Shown piece by piece: positions 30,672 through 38,485 of a stretch of 39,938 nt of DNA; the first letter of the stretch is position 1, and each line of letters begins with the position of its first letter. Below the pieces are notes generated by a model. The model was not told the DNA's origin. It made no database searches and saw only the letters and a program-made list of their open reading frames with translations. This stretch comes from DATJMJ01 sp035508795. GTDB taxonomy: Bacteria; Actinomycetota; Acidimicrobiia; Acidimicrobiales; Palsa-688. Position numbers and translations under genes: made by a program. Where the stretch lies: NCBI GenBank assembly GCA_035508795.1, contig DATJMJ010000097.1:1-39938 (forward strand), given 5' to 3'.

Positions 30672-32102
30672 TTGAGGTCGTTTCACCTCCCGCCTGCGCA
30701 CCGCGGGACAACCGTGGAGCTACGTGCGCTTTTCCCGTTCGTCGTCCCCGAAAGCCTCGGGACGCTTGGCTGCTACATCGGGCGGGAGGCTTCCGGTGGG
30801 CTCTTTTGCTTCGACCCCTGGGACTGCTACTCGGCAGGCAAGCTGACGAGCCCCAACATGATCGTGTTCGGGCAGATCGGCCGGGGGAAGTCCGCCTTCG
30901 TAAAGAGCTTCATCTGGCGCCAGATCTGCTTCGGCCGCGAATGTTGGGTGCTCGACCCCAAAGGTGAGTACTCGGGCCTCGCCCGCGCCTGCGGGGCGGT
31001 CCCTTTGCGGCTCGGCCCCGGCCTCGGCCTGCGGCTCAACCCTTTGGACATTGGCCGCCCGGTCCAGGCACGTCAGGCAGCGCCCGCCGGGGCAACAACC
31101 CCCGCCGGGGCAACAGCGCCCGCAGGGGCAACGATGCAGGGCGGGGCAGCGGGGGCAGCGGGGGCAGCGGGGGCAGCAATGCAGGGCGGGGCAGCGGGGC
31201 AGGAACCGCCCGAAGGGCGGGAAAATCTCGCCGGGGGCGGGGACGTACCGGCCCGCCAGCGCCGTGCCGAGTTGCTCGGCACCCTGCTCTCCACCTCTCT
31301 CGGGCGCCCACTGCTCCCTCAGGAGAGGGCGGCCGCGGACGTGGCGCTCTCGCAAGTCGAGCGGACGGTCGAAGTGCCCACCCTGCCGGCGGTGGCAGAG
31401 GCGCTCCTCCACCCCGAAGCCAGCGAGGCGAGGGAGCTTGGCACCGACCTGGAGGGCTTGCGCCAGGACGGCCGCCAGGTGGCGCTCGAGCTCAGGCGCC
31501 TCGTACACGGTGACCTGGCCGGGATGTTCGACGGCGAGACCTCGACCGGGACCGGTCCCGGGGCCGGGGCCGGCGGCGCCTCCCTCGTCGTCCTGGACCT
31601 GTCGCGGCTCTATTCGTCGCCCGCCCTCGGGCTGCTCATGGTATGCGCGCTGTCGTGGCTCCAGAGCACCTTGGTGGCCGGCCCGGCAGCCAAACGGATC
31701 GTGGTCCTCGACGAGGCCTGGGCGGTCCTCAGCCACCTGCCTACGGCGCGCTGGCTCCAGGCGGCCTTCAAGCTGTCCCGGGCTTTTGGCGTCGCCAATG
31801 TCGCCGTCGTGCACCGTCTCTCGGACCTGCGTGCCGCCGGGTACGAGGGCTCGGAGCAGCAGAAGCTGGCCGAGGGGCTACTCGCTGACGCCGAGACGAG
31901 GGTCATGTTCGCTCAGGCGCCCGGGGAGGCCGAGAAGGCGGGAGAGCTGCTCGGGCTCTCCCGCACCGAACAGTCGGTGCTATCCCAGCTCCCGAGAGGG
32001 GTGGCGTTGTGGCACGTAGGGCAAGCCGCCTACCTCGTCGAGCACGAGCTCGGCCCCGAGGAGCTGGCCCTTGCCGACACCGACTCGGCTATGCGGCCAT
32101 GA
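30672..32102 (+). CDS. VirB4-type conjugation ATPase
   Basis: About 476 aa. The FCFDPWDCYSAGKLTSPNM segment, Walker A GQIGRGKS (67-74), RECWVLDPKGEYSGLARACG (89-108), LRLNPLD (120-126) and Walker B RIVVLDEAW (342-350) match the ATPase encoded after SCO6880-type proteins in actinobacterial conjugative elements. It powers substrate transfer or pilus assembly at the membrane. Both nucleotide-binding motifs look functional. A PAGAT/GAA repeat insert occupies about residues 138-177. The start is TTG 30672, seven bases after a perfect AAGGAGG. The ATG at 30399 would add a 91-residue non-homologous leader. It is separated from its operon mates by the MMPL gene and so has its own expression signals. 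Confidence 0.85.
   Translation: MRSFHLPPAHRGTTVELRALFPFVVPESLGTLGCYIGREASGGLFCFDPWDCYSAGKLTSPNMIVFGQIGRGKSAFVKSFIWRQICFGRECWVLDPKGEYSGLARACGAVPLRLGPGLGLRLNPLDIGRPVQARQAAPAGATTPAGATAPAGATMQGGAAGAAGAAGAAMQGGAAGQEPPEGRENLAGGGDVPARQRRAELLGTLLSTSLGRPLLPQERAAADVALSQVERTVEVPTLPAVAEALLHPEASEARELGTDLEGLRQDGRQVALELRRLVHGDLAGMFDGETSTGTGPGAGAGGASLVVLDLSRLYSSPALGLLMVCALSWLQSTLVAGPAAKRIVVLDEAWAVLSHLPTARWLQAAFKLSRAFGVANVAVVHRLSDLRAAGYEGSEQQKLAEGLLADAETRVMFAQAPGEAEKAGELLGLSRTEQSVLSQLPRGVALWHVGQAAYLVEHELGPEELALADTDSAMRP
31081..31200 (+). repeat. Compound 15-bp and 9-bp repeat in the VirB4-like gene
   Basis: 15-bp units (gccggggcaacaacc type, PAGAT) followed by 9-bp gcagcgggg units (GAA/AGA). All are multiples of three and lie in frame between LRLNPLD and the helical lid. 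Confidence 0.85.
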
Positions 32103-32169
32103 GAGCATGAGGGCTTCGGTCCCAAACTCCCGCCCATTGTGACCTCAAGCACCGGGACCGGGCCCTACG

Positions 32170-33855
32170 ATGTCGGCCACGGAAACCCACCCGGGCGCAG
32201 CCAGCGGACAAGGCACAGGGCACGACGGCGCCGGCGCTCGCGCCGGGACCGGACACACCGCACCTACCGCACCCACCGCGACCGCCGCGGCCGCCGCGAG
32301 CGGCGCGGGCCGAGCGAGCAAGACCGGCCTGCCCGGTGCGCACTTGCTGAGAGCCCGGCTCGTGGGGATGACAGGGGCAGCAGTCGCGGGGCTCTCTCGA
32401 GCCCTCGGGAGGGGCGACGGGTCGGTTATCGGCGGCCACGCGGTACTGGCGCTCGAGCCCCGCGCTCTCGAGGTGTTCTCGAGCGGGCTCCGGGTGGTCC
32501 TCGTTTCGGGGACCAACGGCAAGACGACGACGACGAAGCTGCTCGCGACGGCACTGGGCGCTGCCACTCGTAGCCCCGTCGTCACCAACCTGACGGGCGC
32601 CAACCTCCCGACGGGCATCGCCGCCGTGCTTGCCGCCCCTCGCCGCAGCCCGACCCCGGTTGCGGTCCTCGAGGTCGACGAGGCCTGGTTGCCCGAGGTA
32701 GCGGCAAAAGTGAGGCCCGTCGCGGTGGTCCTGCTCAACCTGAGCCGCGACCAGCTCGATCGCAACAACGAAGTGCGTCACGTTGCACAACGCTGGCGCG
32801 AGGCCTGTAGAGCACTGCCGTCCGGTGCTGTGGTGGTGGCAAACGCGGATGACCCGTTGGTTGCCTGGGCGGCGGGCTCGGCCAGCCAGGTCACCTGGGT
32901 TGGCGCAGGCCTCACCTGGACCAACGACGCAACCGGGTGCCCCAGCTGCGCAGGCCCGGTCCTCTTTGACCGTGGTGACCGTGGTGACGGTGGTGACGGT
33001 GGTGACGGTGGTGACCGTGGTGACCGTGGTGACCGTGGTGACCGTGGTGGTGGCGGCTGGAGGTGCGGCCAATGCGGCTTCTCGCGCCCCCACCCGGACT
33101 TCTGGTTTCCCACCGGCATTGCCGTACCCGTAACCACCGTCCTCAGCGCCGGGGGTGTGACTTACGAGCTCAGTCTCGGGCTTCCCGGCCGCTGCAACCA
33201 GGCCAATGGGGCGACGGCGCTCGCGACGGTCCTTGCTCTGGGGCACACCCCCGAGGCCGTTGCCGCATCGCTTTTGGCTATGGGAGGCGTCCACGAAGTC
33301 GCCGGACGCTACGCGACCGTGCCTGCCAGGCGCACCAATGCAATGGCGAAGCTTCTGCTTGCAAAAAACCCGGCGGGGTGGGCTGAGGTTTTCGAGATGC
33401 TCTCACCACCTCCCTCGCCGGTCGTGATTGCCATCAATGCCCGCACAGCGGATGGCCACGACCCGTCGTGGTTGTGGGACGTCCCGTTCGAGCGGCTTGC
33501 GGGTAGGCAGGTAGTGGCGACAGGGGAGCGCCGCCTCGACCTCGGCGTGCGCCTCCATTACGCGGAGGTCGACCACGTCGTCGAACCGGATCTCGCTCGG
33601 GCAATCGAATGGGGGGAAGGTCTGGCAGCTCGAGGCACGACGGGGAGCCGGGGGCACGTGGACGTCGTGGCCAACTACACGGCCTTCCACCAGCTCCTCG
33701 CCCTCCGGCGCAGGACGATGGCGCTCCGGCGGCGGGGCGCTGGCCGCAAGACTGGCACCCGCATCGCCGACCTCACCGGCATCAGCGGGATCACTGGTGG
33801 CACCGGCATTGCGGGCAGCAGCTATGACCCGGGCGACGCGGGCGGCGGCGAGTGA
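32170..33855 (+). CDS. murT: Lipid II isoglutaminyl synthase subunit MurT
   Basis: Mur-ligase-like subunit that, with GatD, amidates the D-glutamate of lipid II. Evidence: ATP-binding VLVSGTNGKTTTTK (110-123), EVDEAWLPEV (168-177), LLNLSRDQLDRNNEV (188-202), and a MurT zinc ribbon with CPSC (257-260) and CGQC (299-302). The two halves of the ribbon are pushed apart by nine D-R/G-G triplets encoded by a 9-bp repeat. The first ~55 residues are low complexity; conservation begins at LLRARLVGMTGAAVAGLSRA, so a later start is possible. The stop overlaps the gatD GTG (GTGA), as expected for two subunits of one complex. Confidence 0.93.
   Translation: MSATETHPGAASGQGTGHDGAGARAGTGHTAPTAPTATAAAAASGAGRASKTGLPGAHLLRARLVGMTGAAVAGLSRALGRGDGSVIGGHAVLALEPRALEVFSSGLRVVLVSGTNGKTTTTKLLATALGAATRSPVVTNLTGANLPTGIAAVLAAPRRSPTPVAVLEVDEAWLPEVAAKVRPVAVVLLNLSRDQLDRNNEVRHVAQRWREACRALPSGAVVVANADDPLVAWAAGSASQVTWVGAGLTWTNDATGCPSCAGPVLFDRGDRGDGGDGGDGGDRGDRGDRGDRGGGGWRCGQCGFSRPHPDFWFPTGIAVPVTTVLSAGGVTYELSLGLPGRCNQANGATALATVLALGHTPEAVAASLLAMGGVHEVAGRYATVPARRTNAMAKLLLAKNPAGWAEVFEMLSPPPSPVVIAINARTADGHDPSWLWDVPFERLAGRQVVATGERRLDLGVRLHYAEVDHVVEPDLARAIEWGEGLAARGTTGSRGHVDVVANYTAFHQLLALRRRTMALRRRGAGRKTGTRIADLTGISGITGGTGIAGSSYDPGDAGGGE
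32968..33048 (+). repeat. Nine 9-bp repeats inside the MurT zinc ribbon
   Basis: Nine consecutive units of gaccgtggt or gacggtggt, in frame, coding D-R/G-G triplets between the two cysteine pairs of MurT. Confidence 0.97.
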
Positions 33856-34640
33856 GCGTATCGATCGCTCTCATCTACCCCGACCTGCTCGGGACCTACG
33901 GAGACGGGGGCAATGCGGCAGTGCTCGCCAGGCGCCTCCTCTGGCGGGGTATCGACGCCGGAGTCGTCTCGGTGACTTCCTCCGAGCCAGTCCCGGAAAG
34001 TTGCGAGCTCTACGTCATCGGCGGGGGCGAGGACCTCCCTCAGGCACTGGCAGCCTCCAAGCTCGCCGAGAGCAAGGTCCTCCACCGCGCCACCAGCGCG
34101 GGCGCCGTCGTCCTGGCGGTCTGCGCCGGCCTCCAGATCCTCGGGGAGAGCTTCCCCGGCCCGGCCGGCAAGGCCGTCCCCGGGATCGGGCTGCTCGGGT
34201 GCACCACGTCGGCAAACGAACAGGCCCGGGCGGTTGGCGAGGTGCTCGTACAGCCGGCGGCGCAATGGCAGGACGCGGGGCTCACGCAGCCTCTCACGGG
34301 CTTCGAGAACCATCAGGCCGTCACCGAGCTCTTGCCGGGCACGAAGCCGGTTGGCGAGGTCGTGGTCGGTGTCGGGAACAAGGACCGCACCGTCGAGGGA
34401 GCCGTGACGGGTCGAGTGTGGGGGACTTATCTCCATGGCCCCGTCCTCGCCCGCAACCCGCAGCTTGCTGATCTCCTCCTCGGGTGGGCGATCGGCGAGC
34501 TCCCGCCTCTTGACCCGAGCCGCGGGATGGAACCACAAGCCCTCCACGACGAGCGCGCCCACCATGGCCCGGTCGAACGGCGAACCGCTGAGGCGGACCT
34601 CCTGCTCGGCCGGCGCAACCGGCAGGCGGCGCGACGCTGA
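33852..34640 (+). CDS. gatD: Lipid II isoglutaminyl synthase glutaminase subunit GatD
   Basis: CobB/CobQ-like class I glutamine amidotransferase that supplies ammonia to MurT. Visible: IALIYPDLLGTYGDGGNA (5-22), YVIGGGEDLPQ (54-64), nucleophile C91 in VLAVCAGLQILG (87-98), and H195 in WGTYLHGPVLARNP (190-203). The 262-aa length is slightly above average because of a polar C-terminal tail. GTG 33852 overlaps the murT stop by 4 bp. Amidated peptidoglycan is typical of actinobacteria and other Gram-positives, where it affects cross-linking and lysozyme sensitivity. Confidence 0.94.
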   Translation: MSVSIALIYPDLLGTYGDGGNAAVLARRLLWRGIDAGVVSVTSSEPVPESCELYVIGGGEDLPQALAASKLAESKVLHRATSAGAVVLAVCAGLQILGESFPGPAGKAVPGIGLLGCTTSANEQARAVGEVLVQPAAQWQDAGLTQPLTGFENHQAVTELLPGTKPVGEVVVGVGNKDRTVEGAVTGRVWGTYLHGPVLARNPQLADLLLGWAIGELPPLDPSRGMEPQALHDERAHHGPVERRTAEADLLLGRRNRQAARR

Positions 34641-34718
34641 GCACTCGATGGGGACGCCTTCGGCCCCGGAGTGGGGCGTGCCGTGGGTCGTGTGCTGGGG
34701 CCGGCGGTGGGGCCAAAG

Positions 34719-34754
34719 GTGGGGGCTGAGGTGGGGGCTGAGGTGGGGGCTGAG
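34719..34754 (+). repeat. Three 12-bp repeats just before pncB
   Basis: Three copies of gtgggggctgag ending 12 bp before the pncB ATG. Each contains a purine-rich GAGGTGGGG-like string at its junction that could act as a ribosome site. In frame with an upstream GTG at 34671 (GAEV units). Confidence 0.85.
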
Positions 34755-34766
34755 GTGGGGACCGTG

Positions 34767-36125
34767 ATGGGACCAACGGCTGGGACCACCGCCTTGCTGA
34801 CCGACCGTTACGAGCTCACGATGCTCGAAGCGGCCCTGCGGAGCGGTCACGCCGAGAGCCTGGCAGTGTTCGAGGTTTTCTCACGGCGCATCCCCGAAGG
34901 GCGCCCGTGGGCGGTGTTCGCCGGCCTCGGCCGCCTCGTCGACGCGATCGGCCGCTTTCAATTTGGGCCGGCCGAGCTCTCATGGCTCGACGACAACAAC
35001 ATCGTCGGCAAGGGGACGCTCGAATGGCTCTCCGGTTACCGTTTCACCGGGTCCATCGACTCCTACAGGGAGGGAGAGCTGTACACGGCGGGGTCCCCTG
35101 TCCTGACCCTGAAGGGCACGTTCGCCGAGACGGTGCTGCTCGAGACGCTGGTGCTGAGCACGCTCAACTTCGACTCGGCCGTAGCGAGCGCGGCGAGCCT
35201 GGTCACTCTTGCCGCCGCCGGCCGCCCCGTGATCGAAATGGGCGGCCGGAGCGTGCACCCGGTCGCGGCGGTGGCAGCGGCCCGCGCCGCGTACCTGGCG
35301 GGCTTCGCCAGCACGTCCAACCTCGAGGCTGGCCGGCGTTACGGCATCCCGACCGCGGGCACCGCGTCGCACGCGTTCGTGATGTCCTTCGGGGCCCATG
35401 GCGAGGACCATGGTGGCGCCGATGGTGTACACCCCGGCGAAGAAATAGGCGAAGAAATAGGGGAAAGGGAAGCTTTCGCGGCACAGGTCGACGCCTTCGG
35501 GCCCGGCACGACCCTCCTTGTCGACACCTATGACACAGGACGTGCGGTCAGGGCCGCCGTGGAGGTTGCCGGGCCGCGCCTCGGCGGCGTGCGGGTCGAC
35601 TCGGGCGACCTCGCCGAGGAGGCGGTAAAAGCTCGTGCTCTCCTCGACGGGCTCGGCGCCGGGTCCGCCAAGGTCGTGGTCACCGGCGACCTGGACGCGC
35701 GAGCTGTAGCAGCCCTTGCCGCCGCCCCGGTCGACGTCTACGGCGCCGGGGTCAACGTCGTAACCGGGATGGGGGCGCCCACGGCCGGCCTTGTTTACAA
35801 GCTCGTCGCCATCGGTGAGCCGGGCACCCCGGCGGCGGCGCCGTTGCGGCCGGTTGCCAAGCGTTCTGCCGGCAAAGAGTCCTTCGGTGGGCGGAAATGG
35901 GCTTGGAGGGCCAGGTTGGCGCCTCCCCAGGTCAAGGCTCTCACCTGGGCCGACATCGTCACGACGTCACCGGGGGCCCCTGGACCGGGGGCACGTGCTC
36001 TCCAGGTGCCCGTGATCGAAGACGGGTCACCTACTGCGCAGCCCTCCCTGGAGCAGGTGAGGGAGTTCCACGCTCGTGTGCGCGACGAGGTCGGGCTCGC
36101 CCCGCTCGTGCTCGAACGACGATGA
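34767..36125 (+). CDS. pncB: Nicotinate phosphoribosyltransferase
   Basis: Converts nicotinate and PRPP to nicotinate mononucleotide in NAD salvage. From ATG 34767 the protein is 452 aa and opens MGPTAGTTALLTDRYELTML, the family's N-terminal signature. It continues with VFEVFSRRIPEGRPW, LNFDSAVASAASLV, EMGGRSVHP, GTASHAFVMSFGAHGED with the histidine at the active-site position, GVRVDSGDLAEEA and VDVYGAGVNVVTG, which binds the PRPP phosphate. A longer frame from GTG 34671 adds only 12-bp-repeat-encoded GAEV units and is rejected. Downstream of murT-gatD by about 125 bp. Confidence 0.93.
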   Translation: MGPTAGTTALLTDRYELTMLEAALRSGHAESLAVFEVFSRRIPEGRPWAVFAGLGRLVDAIGRFQFGPAELSWLDDNNIVGKGTLEWLSGYRFTGSIDSYREGELYTAGSPVLTLKGTFAETVLLETLVLSTLNFDSAVASAASLVTLAAAGRPVIEMGGRSVHPVAAVAAARAAYLAGFASTSNLEAGRRYGIPTAGTASHAFVMSFGAHGEDHGGADGVHPGEEIGEEIGEREAFAAQVDAFGPGTTLLVDTYDTGRAVRAAVEVAGPRLGGVRVDSGDLAEEAVKARALLDGLGAGSAKVVVTGDLDARAVAALAAAPVDVYGAGVNVVTGMGAPTAGLVYKLVAIGEPGTPAAAPLRPVAKRSAGKESFGGRKWAWRARLAPPQVKALTWADIVTTSPGAPGPGARALQVPVIEDGSPTAQPSLEQVREFHARVRDEVGLAPLVLERR

Positions 36126-36151
36126 AGCCCGCTTCGCCAGTCCGCAGGCCC

Positions 36152-36209
36152 CAGCGAGGCTGCCGTTCGAAGTCCGCTGCACCCAGCTCCCAGCGAGGCT
36201 GCCGTTCGC
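36152..36209 (+). repeat. Two ~19-bp direct repeats, 39 bp apart
   Basis: cagcgaggctgccgttcg occurs at about 36152 and again at about 36191, in the 170-bp gap between pncB and the LolA-like gene. Non-coding. Confidence 0.8.
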
Positions 36210-36282
36210 AGCCCCCAGCCCGCAGCCCGCGAGTCCCGGCAGGGCCCGGCGACCTGCCCGCCGGCCATTTCCCCGGCCGGGG

Positions 36283-36288
36283 TAGCCT
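36283..36288 (+). promoter_or_regulatory. Leaderless -10 box of the LolA-like gene
   Basis: TAGCCT, 6 nt before the GTG at 36295. Confidence 0.55.
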
Positions 36289-36294
36289 GACTGC

Positions 36295-37500
36295 GTGCAA
36301 CACCTTCGCTGGAGGCGGGGGCGCTATACGGTCCCTGCCGCAGTCATAGCCGTTATAGGCGGGACCGCTTTGGTCCCCGCCTTGGGCGGTGCGTCGGCGC
36401 CTCCGTCTCTCCCGAGCGCGACCCCGGCCCAATTGATCGCCGACATGGCCCAGGCGCGCGTCCCGTCGCTTTGGGGGACATTGACCTGGACGGCTGACCT
36501 TGGCCTCTCGGACCTGTCGACTGTGGAAAGCGAGCTCGGGCAAGGGGGCGCTGGAAGCAGCAGTGGCAGCAGTGGCGGCCCCAACGGCGAAGGCCCGGAG
36601 AGCCAAGAGAGCGCGACCGGTACCGACTTGTTGAACTTCCTTTCCGGCAGTTACCAATTCGACCTCTGGCTCGGTGGAGCGGCGGCCGAGCACATCGCGT
36701 TCAGCCCGTCGGACGACCAGGAGGTCGACCTCGTCCGGAACGGCAACGAGTTGTGGCTCTGGGACAGTACGGGCTCCAAGGTGACGCACGTGGTCTTCGA
36801 AGGCCGTGCTGCAGCATCCGAAGGCACTACGGCGCAGCCGGCGCCTCCGGAGCTGACCCCGCAGCAGTTCGCCTCCCGCCTCTTGGCGCACCTCGGCCCG
36901 ACGACATCTGTAACGGCCGGCACGCCCCTGTACGTCGCGGGACAACCGGCTTACCAGCTCCTCTTCGCCCCCAAGTCCTCGCCGGGGACGACGGTTGACT
37001 ACATCGAGGTGGACGTTGGATCGGGCGGCTCGCTGCTCGGAGTGCCCCTCCGGGTCGCCGTATATGCGACAGGCCAGTCAGCACCGGCCATCGAGCTTGG
37101 TTTCACTGGCACGCTCAACATAGGGCAGCCTCCCGCAAGCGAGCTAACTTTCAGCCCCCCGCCAGGCTCCCAGGTGGTCACTCACCAGTTCTCCGGTGAC
37201 CCGAAGAGCCGCCTTCGAGACCTCTCTGCCCATCGCCTGCTCGGCGCCGGTAACGGCCTCCGGGCCGAGGGGACCGGCTGGGGCAGCTTTGTGACCGGGA
37301 CCGACCAGGGGCTGGTAAACGCTCTGCAAAACCCTGCCTTCTTAGGCTTGACCTCAGCCGTGCAGGTCTCGGGCCAACCGGCTCGCTTGCTCGGCACGAG
37401 CCTCCTCAACGTGCTGGTGCTGCAAAACGGCAGCTTTTATGCCGGCTTCGTGACCCCGAGCGTCCTGGAATCAGCGGCCTCCTCCGGTCCCAACGCCTGA
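36295..37500 (+). CDS. LolA/RseB-like secreted lipoprotein-carrier-fold protein
   Basis: 401 aa with an N-terminal signal or anchor (RRGRYTVPAAVIAVIGGTAL, no lipobox cysteine). ATPAQLIADMAQARVPSLWG and TLTWTADLGL follow, the start of the LolA-like half-barrel found in actinobacterial secreted proteins. A Gly/Ser-rich loop sits near residue 85. Later segments (QVDLVR-type strands, PLYVAGQPAYQLLFAPKS, DYIEVDVGSG, PLRVAVYATG) form the barrel strands. It probably binds a lipid or a lipid-linked partner outside the membrane. In other actinobacteria such genes precede an ABC ATPase and a permease. Here the ATPase follows at once but no permease is present. The start is GTG 36295. Confidence 0.8.
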   Translation: MQHLRWRRGRYTVPAAVIAVIGGTALVPALGGASAPPSLPSATPAQLIADMAQARVPSLWGTLTWTADLGLSDLSTVESELGQGGAGSSSGSSGGPNGEGPESQESATGTDLLNFLSGSYQFDLWLGGAAAEHIAFSPSDDQEVDLVRNGNELWLWDSTGSKVTHVVFEGRAAASEGTTAQPAPPELTPQQFASRLLAHLGPTTSVTAGTPLYVAGQPAYQLLFAPKSSPGTTVDYIEVDVGSGGSLLGVPLRVAVYATGQSAPAIELGFTGTLNIGQPPASELTFSPPPGSQVVTHQFSGDPKSRLRDLSAHRLLGAGNGLRAEGTGWGSFVTGTDQGLVNALQNPAFLGLTSAVQVSGQPARLLGTSLLNVLVLQNGSFYAGFVTPSVLESAASSGPNA

Positions 37501-37501
37501 G

Positions 37502-38473
37502 CTGACTCGACCGGGGCCTGGTACGTCGACCGCTGACTCGAGCCTCGCGATCGAAACGCACGGGCTGACCAAATGTTTTGGCCGGCTCCGCGCCGTTGAC
37601 GGCGTCGACCTGGCGGTGCCGGCCGGGAGTACCTACGGTTTCCTCGGCCCGAACGGCTCGGGGAAAACGACCACGATCAGGGCACTGTTGGGCCTCATCA
37701 ACCCCGACTCGGGCACCTGGGACCTCCTCGGTCAGGCGATGCCCGGGGCAGCGATGTCAGCTCTGCCGCGCGTGGGAGCCCTTGTCGAGGGGCCGGCGTT
37801 TTACCCCTGGCTCACCGGTCGCGCCAACCTGGCACGTTTCGACGCATTGGGACCGGGTTGGAAACGGCTCTCCGCCAGCCGAAAATCGCGCATCTCCGAG
37901 GCTCTCGAGCGAGTCGGGCTCACCGCAGCAGCCGGCAAGAAGTACCGAACTTATTCGCTCGGCATGCGCCAGAGACTTGGCCTTGCTTGGGCCTTGCTGC
38001 GCCCGCGCGAGCTGCTCATCCTCGACGAGCCGACCAATGGCATGGACCCTCAAGGGACGCGCGAAATACGCCACCTGGTGCGCCAGCTCGGCTCGGAGGG
38101 CACCACGATCTTCCTTTCCTCCCATTTGCTTTCCGAGATCGAGCAGGTCTGCTCGCATGTGGGCGTGATGCACCGCGGGAAGTTGCTCATGCAGGGCCCC
38201 ATCGAGCAACTCGGGGCCAGCGCGGTCCCGAAACTGCGAGTCGAAGTTGACGACCCCCAGCGCGCTGCCGGGGTCCTCGAGAGCCTCGGCATGTCGGGCA
38301 TCTCCCTCGAAGGCCAACAGGTCGTTGGTGTCCTGGACGGCGTCAGGCCCGAGGACTGCTGCCGGGAGCTCGTCCGGGCCGGTATCGCCGTACGCCTGCT
38401 CGTGCCCGAACGGATCTCCCTCGAAGACGCCTTTGTCGCCCTGACGGGGGAGGGTTTCAATGTGGCTGGTTAG
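37502..38473 (+). CDS. ABC transporter ATP-binding protein with no canonical start codon
   Basis: A DrrA/CcmA-type ATPase: Walker A GFLGPNGSGKTTTIRAL, Q-loop region LVEGPAFYPWLTGRANL, signature YSLGMRQRLGLAWALL, Walker B LLILDEPTNGMDPQG and H-loop IFLSSHLLSEIEQ. It then has a C-terminal extension common in drug and lipid exporters. The first ATG/GTG/TTG in frame is GTG 37616. Homologous sequence clearly extends upstream: LAIETHGLTKCFGRLRAVDG, which carries the A-loop aromatic needed to bind ATP. Between the previous in-frame stop and 37616 only CTG codons can serve. CTG 37502, 1 nt after the LolA-like stop, is the best candidate and would imply translational coupling. No permease follows. Confidence 0.82.
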   Translation: MTRPGPGTSTADSSLAIETHGLTKCFGRLRAVDGVDLAVPAGSTYGFLGPNGSGKTTTIRALLGLINPDSGTWDLLGQAMPGAAMSALPRVGALVEGPAFYPWLTGRANLARFDALGPGWKRLSASRKSRISEALERVGLTAAAGKKYRTYSLGMRQRLGLAWALLRPRELLILDEPTNGMDPQGTREIRHLVRQLGSEGTTIFLSSHLLSEIEQVCSHVGVMHRGKLLMQGPIEQLGASAVPKLRVEVDDPQRAAGVLESLGMSGISLEGQQVVGVLDGVRPEDCCRELVRAGIAVRLLVPERISLEDAFVALTGEGFNVAG

Positions 38474-38485
38474 CTAGGCGAGAGT

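Noticed and set aside
20269..32102. A complete, active integrative conjugative element
   Set aside because: No integrase, excisionase, att repeats, coupling protein or replication gene seen; the relaxase helicase motifs are destroyed and housekeeping genes flank the set.
32968..33048. CRISPR-like direct repeats
   Set aside because: The units are 9 bp with no spacers and lie inside murT in frame. The same reasoning excludes the repeats at 161-256, 3373-3453 and 15307-15381.
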